A DNA stretch of 12,358 nt from Spirochaetaceae bacterium. Lineage in GTDB: Bacteria > Spirochaetota > Spirochaetia > SZUA-6 > Bin103. The DNA is taken from NCBI GenBank assembly GCA_028820215.1, contig JAPPKD010000381.1, positions 1 to 12,358 of the forward strand. The letters are read 5' to 3'. Of the stretch, positions 1 through 7,217 are shown piece after piece (the first letter of the stretch is position 1; every line of letters begins with the position of its first letter). Under the pieces are notes generated by a model. It was not told the origin of the DNA. It was given only the letters and a program-made list of their open reading frames with translations, and searched no databases. Made by a program: the position numbers and the translations under genes.

Positions 1-1
1 C

Positions 2-52
2 TTCATCCGCACCAACGTCGACCGCATCGTCGGCGCACTGTCAGGGAGCTGA
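2..52 (+). CDS. C-terminal end of a probable metal ABC transporter substrate-binding protein (partial)
   Basis: Only the last 16 codons and a TGA stop are inside the window (visible end FIRTNVDRIVGALSGS). The stop lies 14 nt before the start of a metal-type ABC ATPase in the same direction. In ZnuA/TroA-type operons the substrate-binding protein commonly precedes the ATPase, and those proteins often end in a helix of the form '..N...L..AL', which this resembles. The assignment rests mostly on position, because 16 residues cannot identify a family. It could be any gene co-transcribed with the transporter. Confidence 0.5.
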   Translation, partial: FIRTNVDRIVGALSGS

Positions 53-66
53 CGGGCTCGGGCGCC

Positions 67-969
67 ATGGTCGATAACGGGAGGGAATCGCCTGCTTCTT
101 GCGAGGTAGGCTGCCGGGTCGACGTGCGCGTGCACGGCCGCGAATCTCCCCACGAGCCCGGGACGGCACTGCTCGACATCGACGCCGTGTCCGCCGGGTA
201 CGACGGGCGCAGCGCCCTGGAAGCGGTGTCGATGCGGGTGGTCACGGGCCAACGCATCGCAGTGGTGGGGCCGAACGGCGCCGGCAAGAGCACGCTGTTC
301 AAGGTGGTGGCCGGCATCCACCGGCCCACCGCCGGGACGGTCCGGGTCCACGGCAGCGATCCAGGCGGCCACGTCTGCATCGCCTACATCGAGCAGAACG
401 CCGACCTCAACTGGCGGTTCCCGGCTACGGTGGAGGACGTGGTGGCCATGGGGCGCGTCGCCCGCGTCGGCTATTTCCGGCGTCTGCGCCGCACCGACCG
501 GGCGATCGTCGCGGCCGCCATGGAGCGCGCCGCCATCACGCCGCTGCGCCGCCGCCAGATCGGCGAGCTGTCCGGCGGCCAGCGGCAGCGCATGTTCATC
601 GCCCGCGCGCTCGCCCAGCAGTCGGAGCTGCTGATGCTGGACGAGCCGTTCGCCGGTCTGGACGTCGACGCCTGCCGGCAGCTCGAGTCGACGCTGGACG
701 CCTTGGGCGACACCGTGACCGTGCTGCTGGCGACCCATGACCTGGGCGTGGCCGAGCGCATGGGCCGCGTGGCGCTGTTGAACCGCCGGCTGATCGGCTG
801 CGGGCCGGCCTCCGAAGTGCTGGTGGCCGAGCGGCTGGCCTTGGCGTACGGCAGCAACCTGCTCCGCGTCGACGAAGACGGTACACGCTACGCGTTGCCC
901 GACAGTCATTGCGATCACGGCCATCCCACCGCTGCCGCCGAACCGGCCCGGACGCCCGCTCTGCCGTGA
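67..969 (+). CDS. Metal (zinc/manganese-type) ABC transporter ATP-binding protein
   Basis: This is the cytoplasmic ATPase that drives metal import through the permease encoded next to it. All ABC motifs are present: Walker A GPNGAGKS at residues 68-75, Q-loop Gln110, signature LSGGQ at 168-172, Walker B LLMLDEP at 188-194 and switch His224. The fold starts near residue 35, so the first ~30 residues from ATG 67 are extra; an in-frame GTG at 124 is an alternative start, and no strong ribosome site decides. The C-terminal tail carries HCDHGH at 281-286, a metal-binding type cluster that suits a Zn/Mn importer. It belongs to the ZnuC/MntB/SitB class (300 aa as called). The next gene starts inside its stop codon (GTGA), so the two are translationally coupled. 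The metal cannot be decided from sequence; zinc is favoured by the Zur-like regulator downstream. Confidence 0.93.
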   Translation: MVDNGRESPASCEVGCRVDVRVHGRESPHEPGTALLDIDAVSAGYDGRSALEAVSMRVVTGQRIAVVGPNGAGKSTLFKVVAGIHRPTAGTVRVHGSDPGGHVCIAYIEQNADLNWRFPATVEDVVAMGRVARVGYFRRLRRTDRAIVAAAMERAAITPLRRRQIGELSGGQRQRMFIARALAQQSELLMLDEPFAGLDVDACRQLESTLDALGDTVTVLLATHDLGVAERMGRVALLNRRLIGCGPASEVLVAERLALAYGSNLLRVDEDGTRYALPDSHCDHGHPTAAAEPARTPALP

Positions 970-1838
970 CCGAGTTGCTGGTCGCCCCCCTAGGCTACCC
1001 GTTCGTGGTGCGCGCGCTCCTGGCGGTGACCATGGTCGCCGCGGTGTGCGCCCTGGTCGGCACCTTCGCCGTGCTGCGCGGCATGTCCTACATCGCCAGC
1101 GCGCTGGCCCATTCGCTGGTGCCGGGGGTGGCGGTGGGCTACCTGGTCAGCGGGCTTTCCCGCGACCGCCTGTTTTGGTGGGCCACCGGCACGGCCATCC
1201 TGACTGCGCTGGGCATGTCCGCCCTGGTTCGGCGCTTCCGCATCGGCGAGGACGCCGCGGTCGGCGTCGTCTACTCCGGCATGTTCGCGCTGGGCATCGC
1301 CATCATCTCGACGGTGCGCAGCTTCGCCGTGGACCTCGTGCACTTCCTGTTCGGGAACGTCCTGAGCGTAAACGGCACCGACCTGCTCCGCATCGCCGTG
1401 GTCGCGGCGATCATCGTCGTCGTCGTGGTCCTGTTCTACAAGGAGATGGTGCTGGTCACCTTCGACCGCGTGTTCGCTGCCTCGCTGCGCCTCAGCAGCC
1501 GGTCGCTCACCGCGCTGCAGTACGTGCTGATGGCGCTGGCCATCGCCGTGGCGCTGCAGACGATCGGCATCGCGCTGGTGGTGACCCTGATGGTCGCGCC
1601 GGCCGCCGCGGCGCTGCAGGTCGTCCGCCGCTTCCATCACGCCGTGCTGGTGGCGGCCGGGATCGGCGTCGGCTCCGGCGTGGTCGGCCTGTACCTCTCT
1701 TACCACCTGAGCGTCGCATCTGGAGCGGCGGTCGCCCTGGTGTGCGTCGTCGTCTTTCTGATCATCTCGGCGCTGGCCCGCGCGTTTCGGGCGGCTCCGG
1801 CTGAGGAGGCCCATGGAACGGCAAACCAGACAGCGTGA
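966..1838 (+). CDS. Metal ABC transporter permease (ABC-3 family, ZnuB-like)
   Basis: Integral membrane subunit of the metal importer, 290 aa. It has about eight hydrophobic segments, including residues 15-37, 46-62, 71-88, 98-116, 140-157, 185-215, 226-245 and 253-272. The segment FAVLRGMSYIASALAHS (34-50) and the helix-rich GIALVVTLMVAPAAAA region (201-216) are typical of the ABC-3 permease family (ZnuB, MntC, TroC). The frame is open from 909, but the GTG at 966 is preferred: it overlaps the ATPase stop as GTGA, gives the family-typical N-terminus, and removes an arginine-rich stretch that is only the ATPase read in another frame. It has no Shine-Dalgarno of its own, which fits translational coupling. 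The Fur-family gene begins 26 nt before its stop. Confidence 0.93.
   Translation: MTELLVAPLGYPFVVRALLAVTMVAAVCALVGTFAVLRGMSYIASALAHSLVPGVAVGYLVSGLSRDRLFWWATGTAILTALGMSALVRRFRIGEDAAVGVVYSGMFALGIAIISTVRSFAVDLVHFLFGNVLSVNGTDLLRIAVVAAIIVVVVVLFYKEMVLVTFDRVFAASLRLSSRSLTALQYVLMALAIAVALQTIGIALVVTLMVAPAAAALQVVRRFHHAVLVAAGIGVGSGVVGLYLSYHLSVASGAAVALVCVVVFLIISALARAFRAAPAEEAHGTANQTA
1803..1809 (+). promoter_or_regulatory. Strong Shine-Dalgarno for the Fur/Zur-like gene
   Basis: GAGGAGG lies 3 nt before ATG 1813 and within the 3' end of the permease gene. It supports ATG 1813 as the start and so the 26-nt overlap between the two genes. Confidence 0.7.
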
Positions 1839-2196
1839 TGCGATCCAGGCGGTCATCGAGTCGTATGACCGGCCGCTGAGCCCCACGGAGATCTGCGAGG
1901 CGGCTCGCGAGCACCTGCCCCGCCTCGGCATCGCCACCGTGTACCGCGCCATCCGTGACCTGGTGGAGTCCGAGTGGCTGCGGACCGTGGAGATCCCCGG
2001 CGCCCCGGCCCGCTACGAGCGCGCCGGCAAGCCGCACCATCACCACTTCCTGTGCCGGACCTGCGACGGGCTGTGGGAGGTGGACGACTGTCTCAGCGAA
2101 GTCGACGCGTTGGCCCCCGCCGGCTTCGTCACCGAGGGCCACGACATCACCCTGTACGGACTGTGCAGCGACTGCCGGAGCGAGGACGCGGGGTAG
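1813..2196 (+). CDS. Fur-family metal-responsive transcriptional repressor (Zur-like)
   Basis: Cytoplasmic metalloregulator of 127 aa, a usual length for the Fur family. The N-terminal winged helix (residues 5-60) contains SPTEICEAA and the recognition-helix segment GIATVYRAIRDLVE (39-52). The hinge and dimerisation half carries HHHHFLCRTC (75-84), then a second CxxC (Cys118, Cys121). Together the two CxxC pairs form the structural zinc site seen in Fur, Zur and PerR, and the His run matches the family's regulatory metal site. Being the last gene of a Zn/Mn-type ABC operon suggests that it senses the imported metal and represses this operon, as Zur does. The operator would lie upstream of the window, so this is inference. 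It ends 8 nt from the convergent abiEii-like gene, with no obvious terminator between them. Confidence 0.93.
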   Translation: MERQTRQRDAIQAVIESYDRPLSPTEICEAAREHLPRLGIATVYRAIRDLVESEWLRTVEIPGAPARYERAGKPHHHHFLCRTCDGLWEVDDCLSEVDALAPAGFVTEGHDITLYGLCSDCRSEDAG

Positions 2197-2204
2197 CTGC
2201 GTGT

Positions 2205-3071
2205 TCAGGCGCCCTCGACCTGCGCCGCGAGGGACTGAAAGAACGTACGGTCCCAGAGCGCCAGTTCCGCGTCGTCACGTATGAACGGGCGCACGTCGCT
2301 CCTGGCCTGATCGTAGTCCACCTGCTCGAAGCGATGCGTCAGGAGCCGGCGCAGGTGCGCGACATCGAGGTGCTCACCCGCTCGCCAATGACCGGTCTGT
2401 TCCATGCGAGCCTGCAGGTGGCCGACATCGCATTGTATCCCCCGACCGAGGTACCAGACGAAGTCGTAGAAGTCCCGTCCCTTCACTCGCGCCTTCCAGT
2501 CGCGGCACAAGATGGCGTGCAGCTTGCCCGCGAACAGACCCGGCAGCGTGAACAGCCGCACCTGGAACGGTATCGGCGTCAGCAGCGTGAGCACCTCGTA
2601 GAGGGCGAGTGGCGGCGGGTCGGTATCCACGTCCAGTCTGATGCGTACCTGTTGCGGCCGGGGGAGCCGTGCCTCCAGGAAGTCCGGCATGCCCACCTGT
2701 GCCAGATTGACCCGCGTACCGCCCTTGATGAACGCGGATTCGACGGCGGTGCTGACGCGTTTGCTCCGACGTTCGACGCGGAAGCCGAAACCGAACGACG
2801 CGAGCTCCCGGCGAATCGATTCGAGGTAGGGTTCGAGGTCGAATCCCTCGGCGGGTGCCAGCAGGGAGAAATCCATGTCTTCGGAGAAGCGTGACAGTCC
2901 GTGGAAGATGCGGAGCGCGGTGCCGCCGTAGAACGCCGCGTGCTCGTAGAACTTGGCGCGCCACAACCCGAGCAACGCCAGTTCCTGGATGACTTCCTTC
3001 AAGGCGTTCTCGTAGTCGGCGAGGGTATGAGGCTCATACCGTGCGAGCAGCGCCTGGAGCGCGACATTCAT
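2205..3071 (-). CDS. abiEii: AbiEii/AbiGii-family nucleotidyltransferase toxin
   Basis: Likely toxin of a type IV (AbiE) toxin-antitoxin pair, 288 aa. It is a DNA polymerase-beta-like nucleotidyltransferase, a family that aborts growth on phage infection; related enzymes (MenT) modify tRNA. Visible motifs: GGTALR (49-54, the GGS/T motif), SEDMDF (63-68, the DxD metal site with Asp65 and Asp67), IRLDVDTDPP (144-153, third acidic motif), AGKLHAIL (181-188) and KGRDFYDFVWYL (197-208), the family's C-terminal R/K-x-x-D..YD motif. All catalytic motifs look intact, so it is probably active. Its ATG overlaps the antitoxin stop by 4 nt (ATGA), giving coupled translation with the antitoxin first. The three lines I counted by hand suggest roughly 63-65% GC in the cassette against 67-80% in neighbours, a mild hint of transfer. 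Confidence 0.9.
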   Translation of the reverse strand: MNVALQALLARYEPHTLADYENALKEVIQELALLGLWRAKFYEHAAFYGGTALRIFHGLSRFSEDMDFSLLAPAEGFDLEPYLESIRRELASFGFGFRVERRSKRVSTAVESAFIKGGTRVNLAQVGMPDFLEARLPRPQQVRIRLDVDTDPPPLALYEVLTLLTPIPFQVRLFTLPGLFAGKLHAILCRDWKARVKGRDFYDFVWYLGRGIQCDVGHLQARMEQTGHWRAGEHLDVAHLRRLLTHRFEQVDYDQARSDVRPFIRDDAELALWDRTFFQSLAAQVEGA

Positions 3072-3700
3072 TCGGTGCTCGTCCCATGTCGCTGCAGCCA
3101 GCGCAGGAGCGCATCGACGTTCCGTCGCCTGTAGCGCTTCGCGATGTGGCGCACGACGTTCAGGCGCATCCGAACGACGGCGTCCAGGTCGACACGCAGG
3201 TGGTCTTCCAGCGCCGCGGGGACATCCCGCATGGCGGTGAGATGGCGGATGCAGGCGATCCGGTCACACAACGCCTTCTCCGGCTCCGCCAGGAAGAAAG
3301 AGCCGCCTGCAACGGACTGCAGCGCCACCCCGTAGCTGAATGCAGACTCGTTCACGGGACGATATGTGAAACGGCCGAGCGGGGTCTGGAACCGCTTCGC
3401 GCGCTTGCAGGTGACGCTGGTTATCTCGTCGACCCGTTCGGGAATCAGGCCGTGGTGACTCAGGGCCGACTCGAGCGAGACGTAGGACGGTCCGTAGATG
3501 AGCGCCGCCAGGGCAAGCGGACTGACGGTCGGCGGCCGTCCGGGGAACGAAGGAGCGACGTACAGTCCCTTCCTGATCTGGAGCAGATCACCGTGTACGC
3601 ACAGGTTGCGGATCTTGTTGCGGGGCGCCCGATAGCGCGCCACCCGGTCCATGGCGAGTTGATAGTCGAACGGGTGATCGACTGGCAGCTCCACTCGCAT
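3068..3700 (-). CDS. abiEi: AbiEi-family antitoxin (winged-helix transcriptional repressor)
   Basis: Likely antitoxin and autorepressor partner of the AbiEii-like toxin, 210 aa from ATG 3700. The N-terminal ~50 residues form a winged-helix type segment ending in LLQIRKGLYVAP (39-50), as in AbiEi-type antitoxins. The following domain has YVSLESALSHHGLIPE (73-88), ITSVTCKRAKRFQTPLG (93-109) and FFLAEPEKALCD (135-146), a pattern typical of AbiEi/DUF6088 proteins encoded beside AbiEii. The start is uncertain: GAGGA abuts ATG 3700 directly, while an in-frame GTG at 3694 sits about 6 nt from it, a better spacing; the difference is two residues. A perfect inverted repeat just upstream (3711-3745) is the probable site through which it represses its own operon. 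AbiEi of Streptococcus is known to bind such repeats. Confidence 0.85.
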   Translation of the reverse strand: MRVELPVDHPFDYQLAMDRVARYRAPRNKIRNLCVHGDLLQIRKGLYVAPSFPGRPPTVSPLALAALIYGPSYVSLESALSHHGLIPERVDEITSVTCKRAKRFQTPLGRFTYRPVNESAFSYGVALQSVAGGSFFLAEPEKALCDRIACIRHLTAMRDVPAALEDHLRVDLDAVVRMRLNVVRHIAKRYRRRNVDALLRWLQRHGTSTE

Positions 3701-3710
3701 TCCTCAAATG

Positions 3711-3745
3711 TGCCGGTATGTTGAGATTCAGTCAACATACCGGCA
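3711..3745. promoter_or_regulatory. Perfect inverted repeat, probable AbiEi operator
   Basis: Two 14-bp arms, TGCCGGTATGTTGA (3711-3724) and TCAACATACCGGCA (3732-3745), are exact reverse complements separated by the 7-nt spacer GATTCAG. The repeat ends 10 bp upstream of the antitoxin ATG. On the minus strand it contains TTGACT, a plausible -35 hexamer, and TATGTT, a weak -10-like hexamer, so bound protein would block the promoter. Known AbiEi repressors bind inverted repeats in their own promoter; assigning this one to the adjacent AbiEi is inference. Confidence 0.7.
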
Positions 3746-3831
3746 ATTTCGTGAGAACAGGCCGGGAGTGACACCAGTGCGAACCGGGCAGACGGGCGGC
3801 TACTCCACGTCGTGCAGGCGATGGCATGTCG
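3746..3831. other. Intergenic spacer between the abiE promoter and the metabolic operon
   Basis: This spacer of about 86 bp lies between the abiE operator and the stop of the dehydrogenase gene. Both neighbouring units are on the minus strand, so it should hold the end of the metabolic operon and the upstream promoter region of abiE. I see no GC-rich hairpin followed by a T-run, and no convincing -35/-10 pair. Confidence 0.4.
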
Positions 3832-4878
3832 TCAAGGACTCGCCGGCCTGACCGGGCGGTCTTCGCGGGCGGATTGCAGCACCGCCTCGGTGGCGGCCAG
3901 GGTCGCCAGGCCGTCCAGGCCGGAGACGAGCGGCTCTGCGCGACCGCGGATGACGTCGCAGAAGTGGGCGAGTTGGGCGGCGACAGGGTCGACCGCGTCG
4001 ACCGCCAGCGGGGTCGCCGAGAGGGGGTGCTGCCAGCCGGTCTCGCCGGGGTGGCGCCAGAGCGTCAGCCGCGGGAACGCCAGGGATCCGGAGGTGCCGA
4101 GGAGGAAGTAGCAGTTCCGGTCGGTGCGCGTGTAGAGCGGATTCTCATGCGTGGTCAGCTCGTACGACCACGGCGACACGACGGCGTCGGAGGCGGCGAT
4201 CGAGCCAAGCGCCCCGCTGGCCAGGCGCAACGTGATCGCCACCGAGTCCTCGACCGCCAATCCGCGGGCCGCGGAGCTTCCGGCCGCGTATACGCTCTCG
4301 ATCTCGCCGCCGAGATGGCGGATCAGGTCGATCTCGTGGATGAGGTTGGTGAGAACCGGCCCGCCGCCGGGGCGGGTGCGCCAGCCGACCGCGTAGTAGT
4401 CGTCCGGCTTGCGGACGAACCAGAGCGCGGTGAAGCTTACCAGTCGGCCCAGCTCGCCGCGCTCGAGCACCTCGCGGGCGCGGCGCACGTAGGCGCTGTG
4501 CCGGCGGTGCTGGCCGACCAGCAGGGGTGCGCCGCCGAGCGCTGCCGTCTCGACCAGCGCGCTGCCGTCCGCGGTCGTCGCCGCGATCGGCTTCTCCACC
4601 AGCATCGGCACCCCGGCTTCCGCGCAGAGCACGCCGCAGTTGCGGTGCTGGGCGGTTGGCGTCGCGATGATCGCTCCGTCGAACCGCTCGCGCCGCAGCA
4701 GCTCCCGGAGGTCGCCGTGTACCGGGCACTCGCCGCCGGCGGCCTGCCTCGCAAGGGCCAGATCCGGGTCGCAGACCGCGGCCAGGGCGCACTCGGCGCT
4801 GGTCCGGATTCGCTCGATGTGGCTGCAGCCCATCACGCCCGCGCCGATCACGGCCAGGCGCAACGGCTTCCGGCTCAC
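3832..4878 (-). CDS. Gfo/Idh/MocA-family NAD(P)-dependent oxidoreductase
   Basis: Probable NAD(P)-dependent dehydrogenase acting on a sugar, inositol or sugar-acid type substrate, 348 aa (family usually 330-390). The Rossmann domain begins at once with RLAVIGAGVMG (7-17, GxGxxG), followed by AAVCDPD (33-39) and IIATPTAQH (70-78). The EKP motif (95-97), whose Lys contacts cofactor and substrate, is present. The substrate domain has GGGPVLTNLIHEIDLIRHLGG (171-191), matching the family's 'GGG.l...g.H..D' pattern with His181 and Asp184. The frame is open up to 5304, but GTG 4878 is the start: it overlaps the aminotransferase stop as GTGA and places the Rossmann fold at the N-terminus. Last gene of the minus-strand metabolic operon. 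The substrate cannot be read from sequence. Confidence 0.92.
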   Translation of the reverse strand: MSRKPLRLAVIGAGVMGCSHIERIRTSAECALAAVCDPDLALARQAAGGECPVHGDLRELLRRERFDGAIIATPTAQHRNCGVLCAEAGVPMLVEKPIAATTADGSALVETAALGGAPLLVGQHRRHSAYVRRAREVLERGELGRLVSFTALWFVRKPDDYYAVGWRTRPGGGPVLTNLIHEIDLIRHLGGEIESVYAAGSSAARGLAVEDSVAITLRLASGALGSIAASDAVVSPWSYELTTHENPLYTRTDRNCYFLLGTSGSLAFPRLTLWRHPGETGWQHPLSATPLAVDAVDPVAAQLAHFCDVIRGRAEPLVSGLDGLATLAATEAVLQSAREDRPVRPASP

Positions 4879-5945
4879 CGCGCGGCTAGGTACGTGCCGA
4901 TCCGCTCCAGGCCAGCCTCGATCTTGTCCGCGTCCAGCGCGTACGACAGGCGCACGCGGTCGGGGGCGCCGAACCACTCGCCCAGATAGGTGATCACCTG
5001 GTGGCGCTCGAACATCTCGCTGACGAAGCCGTACGGGTCGTCGACCTTCGGCAGCACGTAGAACGCGCCCTCGGGTTTCCACAGGTCGAGCCCCAGATCC
5101 GACAGCCCGGCGTAGATCAGGTCGCGGCGCTCGCGCCAGATGACGAGCTGGTCCTCGACGTAGGAGGGCGGCGCGCTCAGGGCGGCCAGCGCCATCTGCT
5201 GGCCCAGGATGTTGGTGTTCATCGAGGTGTGCGTCTTCATCTCGATGACGCCCTGCACGAACTCCGCGTCCTCCGACCACAGGTAGCCGACGCGGAAGCC
5301 GCACATCGCGTAGGTCTTGGAGAACGAGTCGATGGTGACGACGTGAGGTCCGGCGAACGTGTGCGTCTCGCTCACGTAGATCAGGTCCTTGTACACCGCG
5401 TCGGAGAGCAGGCAGACGCCGAGGTCGCGGGTCAGCTCCTCAATCCGCTGCAGCGTCTCCACCGGCTGCACGCGGCCGGTGGGATTGGCCGGCGAGTTGA
5501 TGAGCACCGCCGCGCAGTCGCCCACCTTGTCGGCGAAATCCTCGATGTCGATGCAGCCGTCGACCGTGTCCGTGTATACCGGCTCCAGGCCGGCGTACCG
5601 CACCGCGGGCGGATACGAGTAGTAGTAGGGGCGCGCCATGAGCACGCGCCGGCGGTCGGCCGGGCACGTGCGGCCGATGTGGCGAAGCGCCAGGTCGAGC
5701 GCCTCGCTGGCGCCGTTGGTGACGACGAAGCTGTCAGGCGTCGAGCCCGGGTAGATCGGGGAGAGCGCCTCGCGCAACTCGGCGCTGCCGGAGATGAGGC
5801 CGTACTTGAAGTCCCGGTAGTCGGCAAGCACCCGGAACGCCTCCGGCGGCGGCGGCAGATCCGGCTGGCCGGACCCGAAGGAGATGATGTCGCCGCCCCG
5901 CACGCCGATGAACGTTGCCGGAGAGAGCCGCTCGCGTACCTGCAT
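4875..5945 (-). CDS. PLP-dependent class I/II aminotransferase
   Basis: Fold-type I aminotransferase, 356 aa, transferring an amino group through pyridoxal phosphate. Visible features: GQPDLPPPPEAF (26-37), TNGASEALDLAL (76-87, phosphate-binding turn), NPTG (154-157), Asp182 and Tyr185 in SDAVYKDL, the Schiff-base Lys210 in SFSKTYAMCGFRVGYL (207-222), and Arg332 in VRLSYA, the usual carboxylate-binding Arg. The enzyme is somewhat short at the N-terminus compared with the usual 380-400 aa. An in-frame TAG four codons upstream (5957-5955) shows that no longer start exists. The substrate is unknown; aspartate, alanine or aromatic-type specificity cannot be separated here. It lies 135 bp after the enolase-superfamily gene and overlaps the dehydrogenase start by 4 nt. 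Confidence 0.92.
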   Translation of the reverse strand: MQVRERLSPATFIGVRGGDIISFGSGQPDLPPPPEAFRVLADYRDFKYGLISGSAELREALSPIYPGSTPDSFVVTNGASEALDLALRHIGRTCPADRRRVLMARPYYYSYPPAVRYAGLEPVYTDTVDGCIDIEDFADKVGDCAAVLINSPANPTGRVQPVETLQRIEELTRDLGVCLLSDAVYKDLIYVSETHTFAGPHVVTIDSFSKTYAMCGFRVGYLWSEDAEFVQGVIEMKTHTSMNTNILGQQMALAALSAPPSYVEDQLVIWRERRDLIYAGLSDLGLDLWKPEGAFYVLPKVDDPYGFVSEMFERHQVITYLGEWFGAPDRVRLSYALDADKIEAGLERIGTYLAAR

Positions 5946-6080
5946 GGCCGGACTCTATCAGAGAAGCGTTCCGCGACGGAGTGGGCCGGATTGGCGCGGA
6001 GCGGCAAGCCGGGGCACTCCGTTGCCAAGGAGGGGCTGGGCCAAGAAACCGGCGTCGGAGGCGCCGTTTTCTCGGGGCGC
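5946..6080. other. Intergenic spacer upstream of the aminotransferase gene
   Basis: This 135-bp gap separates two co-directional minus-strand genes. It is long enough for an internal promoter, and the aminotransferase start has only a weak purine stretch before it. I found only short scattered repeats (for example a 7-bp pair CGGAGTG/CACTCCG) and no clear promoter or terminator, so read-through from the upstream genes is possible but not shown. Confidence 0.35.
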
Positions 6081-7217
6081 TCAGGGGTCGGCGATGCTGC
6101 CGTCCGCCCGGGTCGGACCGTCGCCGCGCGGCACGCGGCGGAACGGGCTGGCCTCAAGCGCGTCCTCGTCCAGGTCGACGCCCAGGCCGGGGATGTCCGG
6201 GACGAGCAGGTTGCCGCCCTCGATCGTCCAGGCATCGCGCATGGCGGTGTCGCGGTAGGTGTCCTGGCGGACGAACTCCAGGATCAGGAAATTCGGGATC
6301 GCCATGCCCAGGTGCGCGGCGGCGGCCGTGGACAGCGGGCCCTGCGGGTTGTGCGGGGCAAGCTGCACGTAGTAGGCCTCCGCCAGCGCGGCGATCTTCC
6401 TGACCTCGGAGATGCCGCCGGCGTGGCAGAGGTCGGGCTGAATGACGTCCACCAGCCGCTGCTCGAGCAACGGCCGGTAGTCCCACTTGGAGTAGAGGCG
6501 CTCGCCGGTGGCGATGTCCATCGGCGGGTCGGCGTGGCGCAGCCGGATCAGGCTCTCCAGGTCGTCGGGCTGGGTGGTTTCCTCCAGGAACAGCAGGTTG
6601 AAGGGAGCCAGCGCGCGCATCAGCCGCGCCGCGCTCGACGGCCGGCCCCGGCCATGGTCGTCGATCATGATATCGACCGCCGGCCCGATGGTGTCGCGCA
6701 GCAGGGTGAGCCGCTCGGTAAAGATGCGCAGCCGCTCCGTCTCGGGCAGCAGCATGTCGTCGCGCCAGGAGCCGGTCTTCATCGCCGTGAAGCCGTCCGC
6801 GACATCGCGCTGGGCGTCCGCGACCATCTCGTCCGGGTCGTAGATGCCGACATGGGTGTAGAGCCGGATGTGGTCGCGCGTGGGACCGCCGAGCAGCCGA
6901 TGCACCGGCACGCCCCACGCCTTGCCGCGAAGGTCCCACAGCGCTTGGTCCAGGCCGGCGATCGCGGAGTTGACCACCGGCCCGCCACGCCAGAACGCGT
7001 GGCGGTAGAGGCGCTGCCAGTGATGTTCCACCGGCAGTGGATCGCGGCCGATCAGCATGGCGCCCAGCTCGCCGATCGCCGCCTGGATCGTCCGCTCCTT
7101 GCCTTCCAGGGTGGCCTCGCCCCAGCCGAAGAGCTCGGTGTCGGTGCTCACCTTGACGATCACCCAGTTGCGCCGGCCGCCCCAGGTGACCGTGGTGCTG
7201 ATGTCCGTGATCTTCAC
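6081..7217 (-). CDS. Mandelate racemase/muconate lactonizing family enzyme, galactonate-dehydratase-like
   Basis: Enolase-superfamily enzyme of 378 aa, probably a sugar-acid dehydratase. Capping domain residues 1-115 include FGWGEAT (30-36) and SAIAGLDQALWDLRGKAWGV (84-103). The barrel holds Asp186/Asp187 and His188 in DDHGR, Glu212 in LEET, Glu239 in ATGERLY and His289 in APHNP, which match the three metal ligands and the two catalytic His of D-galactonate dehydratases. The segment PDLCHAGGISEVRKIAA (261-277) is also typical of that subgroup. The usual EEP motif reads EET here, and KxK is replaced by KTG (147-149), so the exact reaction is open. The start is GTG 7217 with GGGAGG 4 nt before it, and it overlaps the upstream acetyltransferase stop as GTGA. 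Dehydration of an aldonic acid to a 2-keto-3-deoxy acid is the likely chemistry. Confidence 0.9.
   Translation of the reverse strand: MKITDISTTVTWGGRRNWVIVKVSTDTELFGWGEATLEGKERTIQAAIGELGAMLIGRDPLPVEHHWQRLYRHAFWRGGPVVNSAIAGLDQALWDLRGKAWGVPVHRLLGGPTRDHIRLYTHVGIYDPDEMVADAQRDVADGFTAMKTGSWRDDMLLPETERLRIFTERLTLLRDTIGPAVDIMIDDHGRGRPSSAARLMRALAPFNLLFLEETTQPDDLESLIRLRHADPPMDIATGERLYSKWDYRPLLEQRLVDVIQPDLCHAGGISEVRKIAALAEAYYVQLAPHNPQGPLSTAAAAHLGMAIPNFLILEFVRQDTYRDTAMRDAWTIEGGNLLVPDIPGLGVDLDEDALEASPFRRVPRGDGPTRADGSIADP

Noticed and set aside
3460..3774. Alternative minus-strand frame starting upstream of the AbiEi gene, through the palindrome
   Set aside because: It is in a different frame from the antitoxin, has no family motif and would translate the operator. 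The AbiEi frame itself matches the family.
4879..5304. N-terminal extension of the Gfo/Idh/MocA dehydrogenase frame
   Set aside because: This part is the aminotransferase gene read in another frame. The Rossmann motif begins right after GTG 4878, which overlaps the aminotransferase stop.
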